Shown: positions 8,801 through 16,197, numbered from the stretch's first letter. The stretch: 64,000 nucleotides of DNA from Companilactobacillus keshanensis (GCF_003946205.1 NZ_RHOS01000004.1:1-64000); one strand, 5' to 3'. Numbers and translations: made by a program. The notes: generated by a model from the letters alone, not told the origin.

Positions 8801-10206
8801 TTTGGAGTACCACTGGCTGAATACTCAAGGCTTGCAGTTTTTAATACAGTTCCACCTTGTACATGGCTGGTATCACCATTATATAAAGATCCTAATCCAC
8901 CTGTTGGATTCCCATCGGCGTCAAAAGTTGGAACTCCAGAGAAAGATTGATTAAAAGTACTCTCTGTCCATTTTATACCGTTAGATGATGTTAATGCTGT
9001 ACTAGGATCGAAGGCCAAATTAGCGTTTATTTTTATTTTAGATAAGTTTGTACCATCAAACATACCTTCACCCTTGGAAGAATCACCAGTTATGGTTCCG
9101 GCTGCCCATTTCCAACCTGTTAATTGTAATGAACTTAGTTTTTTGTCATTTTTGAACATAGAAGTTAAGTTTGCTACAGGGCTTGCTGTATTAACCTGCC
9201 AAGCATTTGTACTGGAAATTCCATCATATACACCTATGAAATCACTTAAAACATAACAATTGGCGAATGCATAACTAGCATCAACTATTTTTGTAAATGG
9301 ATTTGATCCTAATGTGATAGTCTCAAGAAGATGATCATTTTCAAACATATGACTAAGATTAGTGATCATTCTTAAATTATTGTTTGCTAAATTAATACTT
9401 TGTAGACTAGTATCATTTGAAAACATTCCTTGAGCATTTGCCACATTTCCCGTATCTAAATTAGAAAAATCAGTATTATCACTTGTTAGATTAGTCATAT
9501 TAGCAAATAAATATGAAGAATCCGTTGGTGCTACTGCACCAGTGTCAGTTTTTATACTTGTTATATCCGAAGTGTTTCCACCCCAACGATTTGCGTCGTA
9601 AGATCCGTTTCCTTCATCTAATTGACCATTAATTGTTAAAGTTTTAGAAGTTGGGTCATATGTCCAACCATTACCAGTATTAGTAGTAACTGCAGTGTCT
9701 TCAGAAACAGCCATTGATTCAGCAGAAAATGCTTGTGCAGCCATTTGAGGTTGAGGTGTTGCAGGTTCTTCAGGTGTTACTTCATTAGTACCAGTTGTAT
9801 TTGAAGTAGTGTTTGAACCAGTTCCATTTTGTGGTGCTGGAGTACTAGGTGTACCAGTACTTGGAGCAGGTGTACTACCAGTTGATGTACCTGAATTGGT
9901 TGTTCCAGCGCCTGTGGCTGGTTGTTCAACTACCTTACCAGTAGTGTCAGTGACATTTCCTTCAGTACTTGTTCCAGAACCATCTGTAGTACCACTTCCC
10001 GAAGTCGGCGATTCGGCAGCGGCTTGTGATAATGTTGTTTGAACTGTATCTGTAGTTGCGGCCTTTGCTACATAGCTAGGTGCGCCCAGCAAAAATAGGC
10101 CTCCAGCTAATGAAAGGCTACTTACGACGATCCAATTCTTTTTAGATTTAACTAACTTTTTCTTCATGACAGTATTTGGATCATGGTTTAATTGTTGAAA
10201 TCTCAT
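5857..10206 (-). CDS. Large secreted repeat surface protein with SLAP-like wall-binding repeats
   Basis: 1449 residues, ATG behind GAGGATAGAGGGA. The N-terminal region holds KLVKSKKNW, a variant of the KxYKxGKxW signal motif, then a hydrophobic core ending near APSYVAKA (about residue 49). Next come a Thr/Ser/Gly/Pro-rich linker to about 170 and a BspA/DUF285-like region (about 180-430, LFANMTNL, MFSNDTSLQSINL and SHMFENDHLLETI units). Residues about 705-980 hold 69-residue repeats: one diverged copy and three identical ones. They are flanked by two copies of a second unit (PITxHVDGYKDxTV). Three C-terminal units of about 66 residues, each with YYRVSTNE, resemble SLAP cell-wall binding domains. 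There is no LPxTG sorting signal, so attachment is probably non-covalent. Likely an adhesion or S-layer-associated protein; the ligand is unknown. Confidence 0.88.
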   Translation of the reverse strand: MRFQQLNHDPNTVMKKKLVKSKKNWIVVSSLSLAGGLFLLGAPSYVAKAATTDTVQTTLSQAAAESPTSGSGTTDGSGTSTEGNVTDTTGKVVEQPATGAGTTNSGTSTGSTPAPSTGTPSTPAPQNGTGSNTTSNTTGTNEVTPEEPATPQPQMAAQAFSAESMAVSEDTAVTTNTGNGWTYDPTSKTLTINGQLDEGNGSYDANRWGGNTSDITSIKTDTGAVAPTDSSYLFANMTNLTSDNTDFSNLDTGNVANAQGMFSNDTSLQSINLANNNLRMITNLSHMFENDHLLETITLGSNPFTKIVDASYAFANCYVLSDFIGVYDGISSTNAWQVNTASPVANLTSMFKNDKKLSSLQLTGWKWAAGTITGDSSKGEGMFDGTNLSKIKINANLAFDPSTALTSSNGIKWTESTFNQSFSGVPTFDADGNPTGGLGSLYNGDTSHVQGGTVLKTASLEYSASGTPNGTTLVTNLVTIHTTRDGITSDITATASGMYGSTVPVPVPSAYPNDTDYTTTTTQVDAVLGMTQTTAADTVLYTKILPAQSGNVNVTTSNGSTISIPVTVESTDLVGGSKTVTVTNDQIKTLAPGYHLANDATSTTVDVTFISPTTDNPDITGTSTSTIDLVGNDVTENPNGLVHTAQGDVTVIVPAGTVGTPSSPITVHVDGYKDATVLATTDANGNVTYTTNDEAKTPITSENPLVLVGNDATDTSYDVKLPNGKTISNPLPTDAKVGDIISLDVTPEDGYTTNETKVTGTIDTAGHFVPDTPLVYTGNDAVDKSYDVKLANGETVSTPLTTDAKVGDHISITPTTKDGYTTNEDTVTGTIDTAGHFVPDTPLVYTGNDAVDKSYDVKLANGETVSTPLTTDAKVGDHISITPTTKDGYTTNEDTVTGTIDTAGHFVPDTPLVYTGNDAVDKSYDVKLANGETVSTPLTTDAKVGDHISITPTTKDGYTTNEDTVTGTIDTAGHFVPDTPLFYTGNHVDQNTNGSVPTKQGLVDLPVKVTVPAGSVGTPSDPITIHVDGYKDTTVIATTDANGNVTYTTNDEAKTPITSDKPLVLEGNPVESQPIDIPAIAGSKDNTKTVTIKGGKVGDTEDITLDGEPGYTSPTVTVTYGPNNTFTIVDKATNKPITKEAPAKYIGTPNKAITITFTKPDGTTQVIDIPAGTGNYGDGPTTYTADPVNGYTSPSVIVTYTIGGVPTVSYANDPNKTVLDTDKLTYTPIQTGSGNTDNPENSDIEYKNQTISTYADKPAVELYQLGEDGKMTLSTTRSLAAATDWLSDAVITVDGVSYYRVSTNEWAKMSQAYPYTAPNVYVRAYDDSAKNLYKAESDLIGNRSLAPNSSWIADHQTYVINGIKHYRVSTNEFVNENDVYVYTPVNEIVTTHSGSYASLYTAKGDLVSNRSLSAKSSWKTDSITTINGEQYYRVSTNEFVKASDVDVNH
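7266..7886 (-). repeat. Three tandem 207-bp repeats inside the surface-protein gene
   Basis: Copies at 7266-7472, 7473-7679 and 7680-7886 read as identical at the DNA level. Each encodes 69 residues beginning near NDAVDKSYDVKLANGETVST. A diverged fourth copy follows at about 7887-8093. The in-frame period and lack of synonymous differences point to recent duplication or homogenisation, so copy number may vary between strains or be mis-assembled from short reads. Confidence 0.9.
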
Positions 10207-10505
10207 TTTAATTCCCTCTATCCTCGATAATTGTCAAATTGTGAATACCCTGTATGACATAACTAAATTATAATATTCATTTATAGTTATATAGTGCAGT
10301 TATTGTAAGAGATATTTTCCCAAAATGAGTATTTTCATAAAAATTGCATCTTTTATATTTAAAAGATTTCATAAAGTGACAAATATTATATATGATAGTT
10401 AAAATGAGATCTAATTATAGATTTCATATAGGCATTTATATAGGAAGAAACTTTTAAAAATCATAGACAATTCAATATCCATGTTTAATGAATATAAATA
10501 AAAAA
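10207..10505. other. Long AT-rich upstream region of the surface-protein gene
   Basis: About 300 bp with no coding frame I can support. It should hold the promoter and leader of the surface-protein gene, with a TATAAT-like box on the minus strand near 10267-10273, but no clear -35. Nothing else is recognised. Confidence 0.4.
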
Positions 10506-10550
10506 GGAGCATCTTAAACCAGAAAGCTGGTTTAGGATACTCCTAATTTT
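10501..10550. terminator. Terminator of the permease gene
   Basis: A long imperfect stem spans 10506-10543 (GGAGcATCtTAAACCAG, loop AAAG, CTGGTTTAgGATaCTCC). A-rich flanks on one side and T-rich on the other let it act on the minus strand directly after the permease stop. Confidence 0.85.
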
Positions 10551-11738
10551 TTAAATCAATTTCAAAAAAACAGAGGCGATAATAACAGAAGCCATTGAAA
10601 CAGTTGCAAATCCACCCACTAGCATTTTTGGTAACATGTTTTGGGTTAGATATTCCTCTTCTTGTTCGTTATCAGCAATTGTTCGACAAACTTCGGTTGT
10701 CAAAATGAAATCAGCTGGAAAGCCGAACAAAGCGGTCAATGAACATGCAAAGGCCATTTGTTTACTCATACCAAAAGGTTTTGCTAAAAGATATGAAGCA
10801 ATAAACATTCCTAAAATTCCCAATGCGATCAAAACCAAAATTTGAACTAGGATTCCTCCAATAATATCTGGTGTTGTTAAGCTTAATTGGGAAAAGACGT
10901 AAGCCATCAAACCGTAGATCAGCCAGTTAAATACTCCAGCACGTGTTAGCGCGTTATCTTCAAGTAAACCGAATTGATGAGCCAAAACGCCTAAAATAAG
11001 GCAAATGACATTGGCATTAATAACGCCATTCATTAGTCCTGCTAACCAATTACCTAGTAAGGCAATTAGAGCAACTCGAACGATTATGAAAACAGGTGAT
11101 TGAAATTGTTCTGGTAAATTCAAAATATGTTTTTTCGTATCTAATGAAGCAGCCATACCGGTTACTTTTGGAGCATCTGGATCGATGTGACCTTTACCAC
11201 TTTTTAATTCTTCCTTTAGTCTACGACCTTCTTTTCTTAAAAGAATGGCAGTTAATGGGTAGCCAATGAAAGAATGTAGGATAAACATTGAAACTGGCAG
11301 AGCAACTAATGTTGTAGCACCGGCTGCCTTTAATCCGTCGGTCATCAAAAGTGTTGCGACCATACCACCTGTTAGTGGAGGAATTGCAGCGACAACTGTG
11401 TGCCAGTCAAATATCAATGTGCCGACTGTTAGTGTAAGAACTAGAGTCCCCAATACTCCTAATAGTGCAATACAGACGGCTTTCCATTGATTAATAAGCT
11501 CTTTTAAACTCATCAGTGTACCAAGATGTACTAATAATAATGAAACACCCATGCCAGTGAAGGCTGTGTTAAAAGATGCCTTGGCAACAATATCCTTAGG
11601 AATGATCGTCCAAAACCCGATAGCGAAAAGTACCGCCGTAATAAAGATAGATGGTATAAATGCTTTGGTAGCCGCTGAAATCCAGTCACCGATCAACATG
11701 AATACCATAACAATAGTGAATGCAATTAAGTATTCCAT
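10551..11738 (-). CDS. Multi-pass membrane permease, GltS-like
   Basis: A 395-residue, strongly hydrophobic protein with about ten or more membrane segments and a hydrophilic loop near residues 165-210 (RKEGRRLKEELKSGKGHIDP). Glycine-rich re-entrant-like stretches (PPLTGGMVATLL and ALFGFPADFILT) in the two halves resemble inverted-topology sodium-coupled symporters of the glutamate:sodium (ESS/GltS) type. I do not recognise the exact family. Start ATG behind GAGGGGGATC. It is divergent from the amidohydrolase at 11971 with a shared cre site, so it may import that enzyme's substrate or a related amino acid or peptide; this is inference. Confidence 0.7.
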   Translation of the reverse strand: MEYLIAFTIVMVFMLIGDWISAATKAFIPSIFITAVLFAIGFWTIIPKDIVAKASFNTAFTGMGVSLLLVHLGTLMSLKELINQWKAVCIALLGVLGTLVLTLTVGTLIFDWHTVVAAIPPLTGGMVATLLMTDGLKAAGATTLVALPVSMFILHSFIGYPLTAILLRKEGRRLKEELKSGKGHIDPDAPKVTGMAASLDTKKHILNLPEQFQSPVFIIVRVALIALLGNWLAGLMNGVINANVICLILGVLAHQFGLLEDNALTRAGVFNWLIYGLMAYVFSQLSLTTPDIIGGILVQILVLIALGILGMFIASYLLAKPFGMSKQMAFACSLTALFGFPADFILTTEVCRTIADNEQEEEYLTQNMLPKMLVGGFATVSMASVIIASVFLKLI

Positions 11739-11766
11739 AAAAATAGATCCCCCTCGAATATTAAAT

Positions 11767-11802
11767 AAAGATTAGGTTTAAAGTTAAACTTCTCTAATCT
11801 TT
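11767..11802. promoter_or_regulatory. Nested inverted repeat in the permease leader
   Basis: Outer arms AAAGATTAG (11767-11775) and CTAATCTTT (11794-11802) enclose inner arms GTTTAA (11776-11781) and TTAAAC (11784-11789). It lies about 30 bp upstream of the permease start, on the side of its mRNA leader. It could be a repressor operator or an RNA hairpin; no T-run follows, so it is not a simple terminator. Confidence 0.5.
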
Positions 11803-11842
11803 CTGTCAACCTGCAATTAGTGATAATTAAGGCTTTTTAGAG

Positions 11843-11856
11843 TGTAACCGCTTACT
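11843..11856. promoter_or_regulatory. Candidate CcpA cre site
   Basis: The 14-base sequence TGTAACCGCTTACT fits the catabolite-responsive element pattern TGNAANCGNWNNCW at every fixed position. It sits mid-way in the divergent permease/amidohydrolase intergenic region, so CcpA could repress either or both in preferred sugar. Confidence 0.6.
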
Positions 11857-11970
11857 TAGATTAAAACAGACATTGAATAATATTAAATATCTAATTTTTG
11901 TTTGACAATAATTAAAAACACTCTTAGAATTTGATTTACATTTTAAAAATATTTGTAGGGAGAGATCTTA

Positions 11971-13170
11971 ATGACAACATTCACTAATTTAAATTTATTT
12001 AACGGAACCGATAATAAGATAATAGAAAATAGTTACTTAACTGTATCTGAAAACGGGAAAATCACTGCAGCAGGTACAGGTACACCAAAAACTAGTGACA
12101 ATGTTGTTGATCTTCACGGTAAATATGTTATGCCTGGGCTAATCAACGCCCATACTCATTTAATGATGGACCCTGATGATAGTGACAAGCTTGAATATTT
12201 ATCTGAAACTGAAGTTACATTTTTGGCTTTAAAGAACTTAAATACATTGTTGCATGCAGGAGTTACTTACATTAGAGATTGCGGATGTGCTTTCAATACT
12301 GACATCAAATTAGCCAAGATCCAAGCAGAAGGTAATCTAAAAGGGACAGAAATCATGCCTTCTGGACGTCCAATGACAATGACAGGTGGACATGGGGACT
12401 TTAAAGAAGGACTAGATGGTGAAACTACGATGGGTCATTTAGTTGATTCACCTGACACAATGAGAAAATCTGTACGTGAAAACTTCAAACTGGGGGCCAA
12501 AAATATCAAAGTAATGGCAACTGGTGGCGTTATGTCTTCAACTGATCAAGTTGATGATACTGAATTGACAGAAGGTGAAATGGCAGTTGCAGTTCAAGAA
12601 GCACATACAAAGCACATGACCGTTGCATCTCATGCCCAAGGTAACCGTGGTATCCAATTGTCACTTGATGCTGGTGTAGATTCCATCGAACATGGTATCT
12701 ACGTTGACGAGAAGCAAGCTGATTTTATGAAAGCACACAACATTTATTTAGTACCAACACTGAACGCTTGTGCTGGCATTGATAAATATGGTGTCGGCAA
12801 GATTCCTGATTACATGATCAAGAAGAATGATATCGTTAAAGATGATTTCTTCAAAAACATCGGTATGGCTATTAAGAAGGGCGTTAAAGTTGTTGTCGGA
12901 ACTGACGCTGGAACACCATTCAACAGTTTTGAAACGGGTACAACTGATGAACTAGCACTATTAACAAGTATTGGTGCCACTCCTTATCAAGCACTTCTTG
13001 GTACAACTAAGTACGCCGCCGAATTATTGAGAATCACTGATGAATACGGAAGTCTTGAAGAAGGTAAAGTAGCTGATTTCTTAGTATTAGATAATAATCC
13101 ATTGGAAAGTGTCGAAGCAGTTGCTCAGGCTGACAAAGCTGTTTATAAGAAGGGTGAACTTGTTGAATAG
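11971..13170 (+). CDS. Metal-dependent amidohydrolase (prolidase / arginine carboxypeptidase-like)
   Basis: A 399-residue amidohydrolase-superfamily enzyme. Metal ligands are visible: His61 and His63 (NAHTHL), Lys180 in NIKVMATGG (the carboxylated bridging lysine), His221 (ASHAQG), His241 (EHGIY) and Asp312 (GTDAGTP). The C-terminal GSLEEGKVADFLVLDNNPL strand is typical. The NIKVMATGGVMS signature belongs to the branch holding Xaa-Pro / Xaa-Arg dipeptidases and imidazolonepropionase-like enzymes, so a dipeptide or N-acyl substrate is likely but unproven. Ribosome site GTAGGGAGAG. Cytosolic, no signal peptide. Divergent from the permease, with a cre site between. Confidence 0.85.
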   Translation: MTTFTNLNLFNGTDNKIIENSYLTVSENGKITAAGTGTPKTSDNVVDLHGKYVMPGLINAHTHLMMDPDDSDKLEYLSETEVTFLALKNLNTLLHAGVTYIRDCGCAFNTDIKLAKIQAEGNLKGTEIMPSGRPMTMTGGHGDFKEGLDGETTMGHLVDSPDTMRKSVRENFKLGAKNIKVMATGGVMSSTDQVDDTELTEGEMAVAVQEAHTKHMTVASHAQGNRGIQLSLDAGVDSIEHGIYVDEKQADFMKAHNIYLVPTLNACAGIDKYGVGKIPDYMIKKNDIVKDDFFKNIGMAIKKGVKVVVGTDAGTPFNSFETGTTDELALLTSIGATPYQALLGTTKYAAELLRITDEYGSLEEGKVADFLVLDNNPLESVEAVAQADKAVYKKGELVE

Positions 13171-13215
13171 GTAGTTTTTTTTCGTCAGACGGATCAATTA
13201 GAATATTTATAGTTA

Positions 13216-13252
13216 AAGCATGATTCCATTTTGCGTGGATCATGCTTTTTTG
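13216..13252 (+). terminator. Terminator of the amidohydrolase gene
   Basis: Stem GCATGATtCCA / TGGATCATGC with a 7-base loop, followed by six T. Confidence 0.85.
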
Positions 13253-13304
13253 TCTTTATATTGGACGGTCTACAGCAAGGCAGCATCCTCTTAACCGTAG
13301 TAAG

Positions 13305-13333
13305 TTGCAATAAAATAATAATTCACGTAACAT
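13305..13333 (+). promoter_or_regulatory. Candidate promoter of the leader-peptide/MFS unit
   Basis: TTGCAA (13305-13310), a 17-bp spacer and TAACAT (13328-13333). This would start an RNA near 13340 that includes the leader peptide and its stem-loops. Confidence 0.5.
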
Positions 13334-13368
13334 ACAAATAATCATATTATAGAAATTAGGTGAATACT

Positions 13369-13434
13369 GTGGACATTAATAGAATCATGGTTTGTGTCCC
13401 AGCAAACGGTTCAGGACGTTTTTCTGCAAAGTAA
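13369..13434 (+). CDS. 21-codon leader peptide upstream of the MFS exporter
   Basis: A short frame beginning GTG behind AGGTGA (13358-13363, five-base spacing). It encodes MDINRIMVCVPANGSGRFSAK and stops 17 bp before the exporter start. An internal ATG at 13387 would give a 15-residue version. Codons 16-19 (Gly-Arg-Phe-Ser) form the 5' arm of the stem that covers the exporter initiation region, the layout of erm/cat-type attenuation leaders. No experimental support; the call rests on ribosome site, position and RNA structure. Confidence 0.6.
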   Translation: MDINRIMVCVPANGSGRFSAK

Positions 13435-13464
13435 TTATTTAGGAGAGAAAAATGAAGAACGTCC
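13414..13464 (+). promoter_or_regulatory. Translational attenuator: 11-bp stem closing on the exporter start codon
   Basis: Bases 13414-13424 (GGACGTTTTTC) pair continuously with 13454-13464 (GAAGAACGTCC), with one U-G wobble. The stem takes in the G of the ATG and codons 2-4. The ribosome site AGGAGAG (13441-13447) lies in the loop. Competing pairings exist upstream: AAACG 13404-13408 with CGTTT 13417-13421, and 13367-13374 with 13396-13402. There is no T-run, so this is a translation-level device rather than a terminator. Confidence 0.65.
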
Positions 13465-14636
13465 AAAGAAGAGTACCATCATTATTATTAATTATTGTGC
13501 TAGTAGGATTCCCACAAATAAGTGAATCCATTTTTACTCCCGTATTGCCACAGATCAGCAGACATATGCTTGTTGATGCGTCGAAGGCACAGTTAACAAT
13601 GAGCTTTTATTTTGTTGCCTTTGCGATCGGAGTATTTTTCTGGGGTCGACTTTCAGATAAAATCGGTCGAAGAAGAGCCATGCTATGGGGAATTGTTTTC
13701 TATTTAATCGGTAATATGGGATTACTGATCAGTTTTAATTTTCAAATTTTACTATTAAGTAGATTTATTCAAGCGTTTGGTGCTAGTGTCGGATCAGTTG
13801 TTACGCAAACTATCATGCGTGAAAGTTTTAACGGTGTTGAGGGTGCTAAAGTATTTTCTAAAGTCGGAGCAGCTATGGCATTATCTCCGGCCCTTGGTCC
13901 TTTGATCGGTGGAATCGTACAGCAATACTTAGGTTATCGAAATGTTTTTAGTACATTAGTTGTGATGGGAATTCTAGTTTTGCTTTATAGTTCATATCGA
14001 TTGCCGGAAACTCAAGTAGTTACAAATAAAGAAACGGCTTCACTAATAGATGTAACTAAGAGACTCATAATGGATTCCAGAATTTGGTCATATGGAATTT
14101 TAATAGGAGGTATTAACGGAATACTTTTTGGTTATTATTCTGAGGCACCATTTATCTTTATGAATCACTTTGGATTTACGTCGGTTCAATACGGAAGTTT
14201 AGGAGTTGTCTTAGCCTTAGCTAGTTTATTGGGAGCCGCACTGGTAAATTATTTGGTTAACTATTTTAAATCAGAGACGATTTTAATATCGGGATTGGTT
14301 TTCAGTGTTATTTCAAGTGGATTATTGTTGGTATTATTGAAATTTGATCAACCTTTTATTTTGATCACTGGCTTTTTTATGATTTTCTTAGGTTTAAATA
14401 CTTCATTGCCAATTGCTCTAAATCTTGCCTTAAAAGGTTATGAGGATATTATTGGTAGTGCTAGTGGAATTTTTAGTTTGGGATATTATCTTATTGTCAG
14501 TTTGTTAACTTATTTGGTTAGCTTGATTCACAATGGTACGATCACTGCGTTGCCATTATTTATGTTTGTATTGAGTATCGTAATGCTAGTTTCCTGTATT
14601 AATTTGTATGTAAAAGGCGATATTATTGAAGACTAG
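13452..14636 (+). CDS. MFS drug exporter, Bcr/CflA type
   Basis: A 394-residue transporter with about 12 membrane helices. The MFS motif A between helices 2 and 3 is GRLSDKIGRRR at residues 65-75. The helix 4-5 region (VTQTIMRESFNGVEGAKVFS, then ALSPALGPLIGG) carries the antiporter motif C pattern of the drug:H+ antiporter-1 / bicyclomycin-resistance branch. It should pump a drug or metabolite out across the plasma membrane using the proton gradient. Ribosome site AGGAGAG. The start codon lies at the base of a leader stem. Followed by a second, unrelated-type MFS exporter. Confidence 0.88.
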   Translation: MKNVQRRVPSLLLIIVLVGFPQISESIFTPVLPQISRHMLVDASKAQLTMSFYFVAFAIGVFFWGRLSDKIGRRRAMLWGIVFYLIGNMGLLISFNFQILLLSRFIQAFGASVGSVVTQTIMRESFNGVEGAKVFSKVGAAMALSPALGPLIGGIVQQYLGYRNVFSTLVVMGILVLLYSSYRLPETQVVTNKETASLIDVTKRLIMDSRIWSYGILIGGINGILFGYYSEAPFIFMNHFGFTSVQYGSLGVVLALASLLGAALVNYLVNYFKSETILISGLVFSVISSGLLLVLLKFDQPFILITGFFMIFLGLNTSLPIALNLALKGYEDIIGSASGIFSLGYYLIVSLLTYLVSLIHNGTITALPLFMFVLSIVMLVSCINLYVKGDIIED

Positions 14637-14644
14637 TGCTTTCT

Positions 14645-14673
14645 TTGACAAATTTATGTGATTGGATTAAAGT
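14645..14673 (+). promoter_or_regulatory. Candidate promoter of the second MFS exporter
   Basis: A consensus TTGACA (14645-14650), a 17-bp spacer and TAAAGT (14668-14673) lie directly after the first exporter's stop. A transcript from here would cross the terminator hairpin at 14721-14747 before reaching the second exporter. Confidence 0.45.
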
Positions 14674-14720
14674 AATATTTGCTCGATAAAAATTTAAAAT
14701 AAAAATTAATATCTGTAACG

Positions 14721-14756
14721 GAGATATCGTTGAACATGCGATATCTCTATTTTTTT
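14721..14756 (+). terminator. Terminator / possible attenuator before the second MFS exporter
   Basis: A perfect 9-bp stem, GAGATATCG (14721-14729) with CGATATCTC (14739-14747), 9-base loop, then TATTTTTTT. It lies only 18 bp before the second exporter's start. It can end the first exporter's transcript, or act as a leader attenuator for the second. Confidence 0.8.
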
Positions 14757-14774
14757 GGAAAAGAGGAAATAAAT

Positions 14775-16172
14775 GTGGATCAAACAGTATCTACAAGAGT
14801 TAAACTATCTATTTTAGCAGTCGGGTTATTATCATTTGTCGGAGTTTTAGTAGAAACCTCAATGAATGTAACGTTTCCGACTTTAACCAATGAATTACAC
14901 GTCAGTTTAGGAACGGTTCAGTGGTTAACGACAGGTTACCTGTTATTAACGACGATCGTTATGAGTACAACGGCTTTTGTTCTGAAGAAATTTAAGCCGA
15001 TCAAGGTTTTTAGTTTTGCGGCCTTATTGTGTCTTGTCGGGACATTGGTTTGTATGATAGCACCTAATTTCAGCATTTTGTTAGGTGGAAGACTATTACA
15101 AGCGGTGGCAACTGGCTTATCAACGCCACTGATGTTCAATTTGATTTTTGAAGAGGTTCCACCAGCCAAATTGGGTGTTTATACAGGATTTGCTAGTATT
15201 ATTATTTCTTTGGCACCAGCATTAGGACCAACTTACGGTGGTATCGTTAACGGATTATGGTCATGGAGGGCCATCTTCGTTGGTGTAATTCCAATAATTA
15301 TTTTATTATCAGTTATCGGTTGGTTTTCTATTCGTGGAGAAGCACGTGGTACAAAGGGAATGTCATTTGATTATTTAGGTGTTGTTGGTTTGGCAGCAAT
15401 TTTTTCAATGATTTTATTCACATTTGATCAGGCCGGCCGACATGGATTTATTTCATCACAATTTGGGATCTGGGTCTTGATGACCGCTGTCATTATTGCT
15501 ATTTTCTGCTGGTATAATTCTAAAAGTAAGCGTCAATTGATTGATTTTTCTATTTTAAAAATACCAGTTTTGAGATTTAGATTGTTTGGATATTTTAGTT
15601 TACAATTTATTAATATAGGTTTGTCGTTTCTCTTACCAATTTTTGCCCAGACAGTTCTAAAGGTAAACTCCGCTGAAGCGGGTTTGATGTTGTTGCCCGG
15701 TTCACTAGTCGGAGCCATGGTTGGACCATATGCAGGATATATTTACGATAAAAAAGGTTCGACCATTCCGTTGGTTATTAGTGGTTCACTAGTGACAATT
15801 GGTGCCTTCTTGTTCTTTATAGTCGGCAACAATTTAACTTTAGTAAGTATTATTCTTATCTACCTATTATTGCGAATTGGATTTAACTTTGGCTTTGGGA
15901 CGACTCTGTCGGATGGAAGTATGCAAGTGCATGGACGTAATAAATCTGATCAGAATTCACTGTTTAGTATGATGCAACAATATGCTGGATCTCTTGGTAC
16001 TAACGTGTTGTCAGTTATTATTTCGGTGGCTGCACTGAGTGGCGGTAGTGCAGTTTCAAGTACAATGACTGGATCTAGGATCGACTTTGGTATTTTGACG
16101 ATCTTGGCCGCGGCAATTTTAGTTTCAATAATTTATGTTGAAAGAAAGTATCAAACTAAGAAAAATATCTAA
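14775..16172 (+). CDS. MFS multidrug exporter, DHA2 (EmrB/QacA/LmrB) type
   Basis: About 465 residues with about 14 predicted membrane helices. N-terminal helix 1 (LSILAVGLLSFVGVLVETSMNV), TVQWLTTGYLL in helix 2 and the motif C region ASIIISLAPALGPTYGG are typical of the 14-helix drug:H+ antiporter-2 family. I place the start at GTG 14775 behind GAGGAA (14763-14768). An in-frame TTG at 14730 behind CGGAG would add 15 residues encoded through the terminator hairpin loop. Substrate unknown; the LmrB/EmrB branch exports lipophilic drugs. Second gene of an exporter pair. Confidence 0.87.
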   Translation: MDQTVSTRVKLSILAVGLLSFVGVLVETSMNVTFPTLTNELHVSLGTVQWLTTGYLLLTTIVMSTTAFVLKKFKPIKVFSFAALLCLVGTLVCMIAPNFSILLGGRLLQAVATGLSTPLMFNLIFEEVPPAKLGVYTGFASIIISLAPALGPTYGGIVNGLWSWRAIFVGVIPIIILLSVIGWFSIRGEARGTKGMSFDYLGVVGLAAIFSMILFTFDQAGRHGFISSQFGIWVLMTAVIIAIFCWYNSKSKRQLIDFSILKIPVLRFRLFGYFSLQFINIGLSFLLPIFAQTVLKVNSAEAGLMLLPGSLVGAMVGPYAGYIYDKKGSTIPLVISGSLVTIGAFLFFIVGNNLTLVSIILIYLLLRIGFNFGFGTTLSDGSMQVHGRNKSDQNSLFSMMQQYAGSLGTNVLSVIISVAALSGGSAVSSTMTGSRIDFGILTILAAAILVSIIYVERKYQTKKNI

Positions 16173-16197
16173 AGACTGCCTCTGGCGGTCTTTTTGT
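16171..16197 (+). terminator. Terminator of the exporter pair
   Basis: AAAGACTGCC pairs with GGCGGTCTTT around a 3-base loop, followed by a T-run. It overlaps the stop of the second exporter and isolates polA. Confidence 0.85.

Noticed and set aside
14730-14774. N-terminal extension of the DHA2 exporter from TTG 14730
   Set aside because: Not used as the main start because it is encoded by the terminator loop and 3' arm and adds an atypical 15 residues; kept as a possible regulatory reading in the findings.
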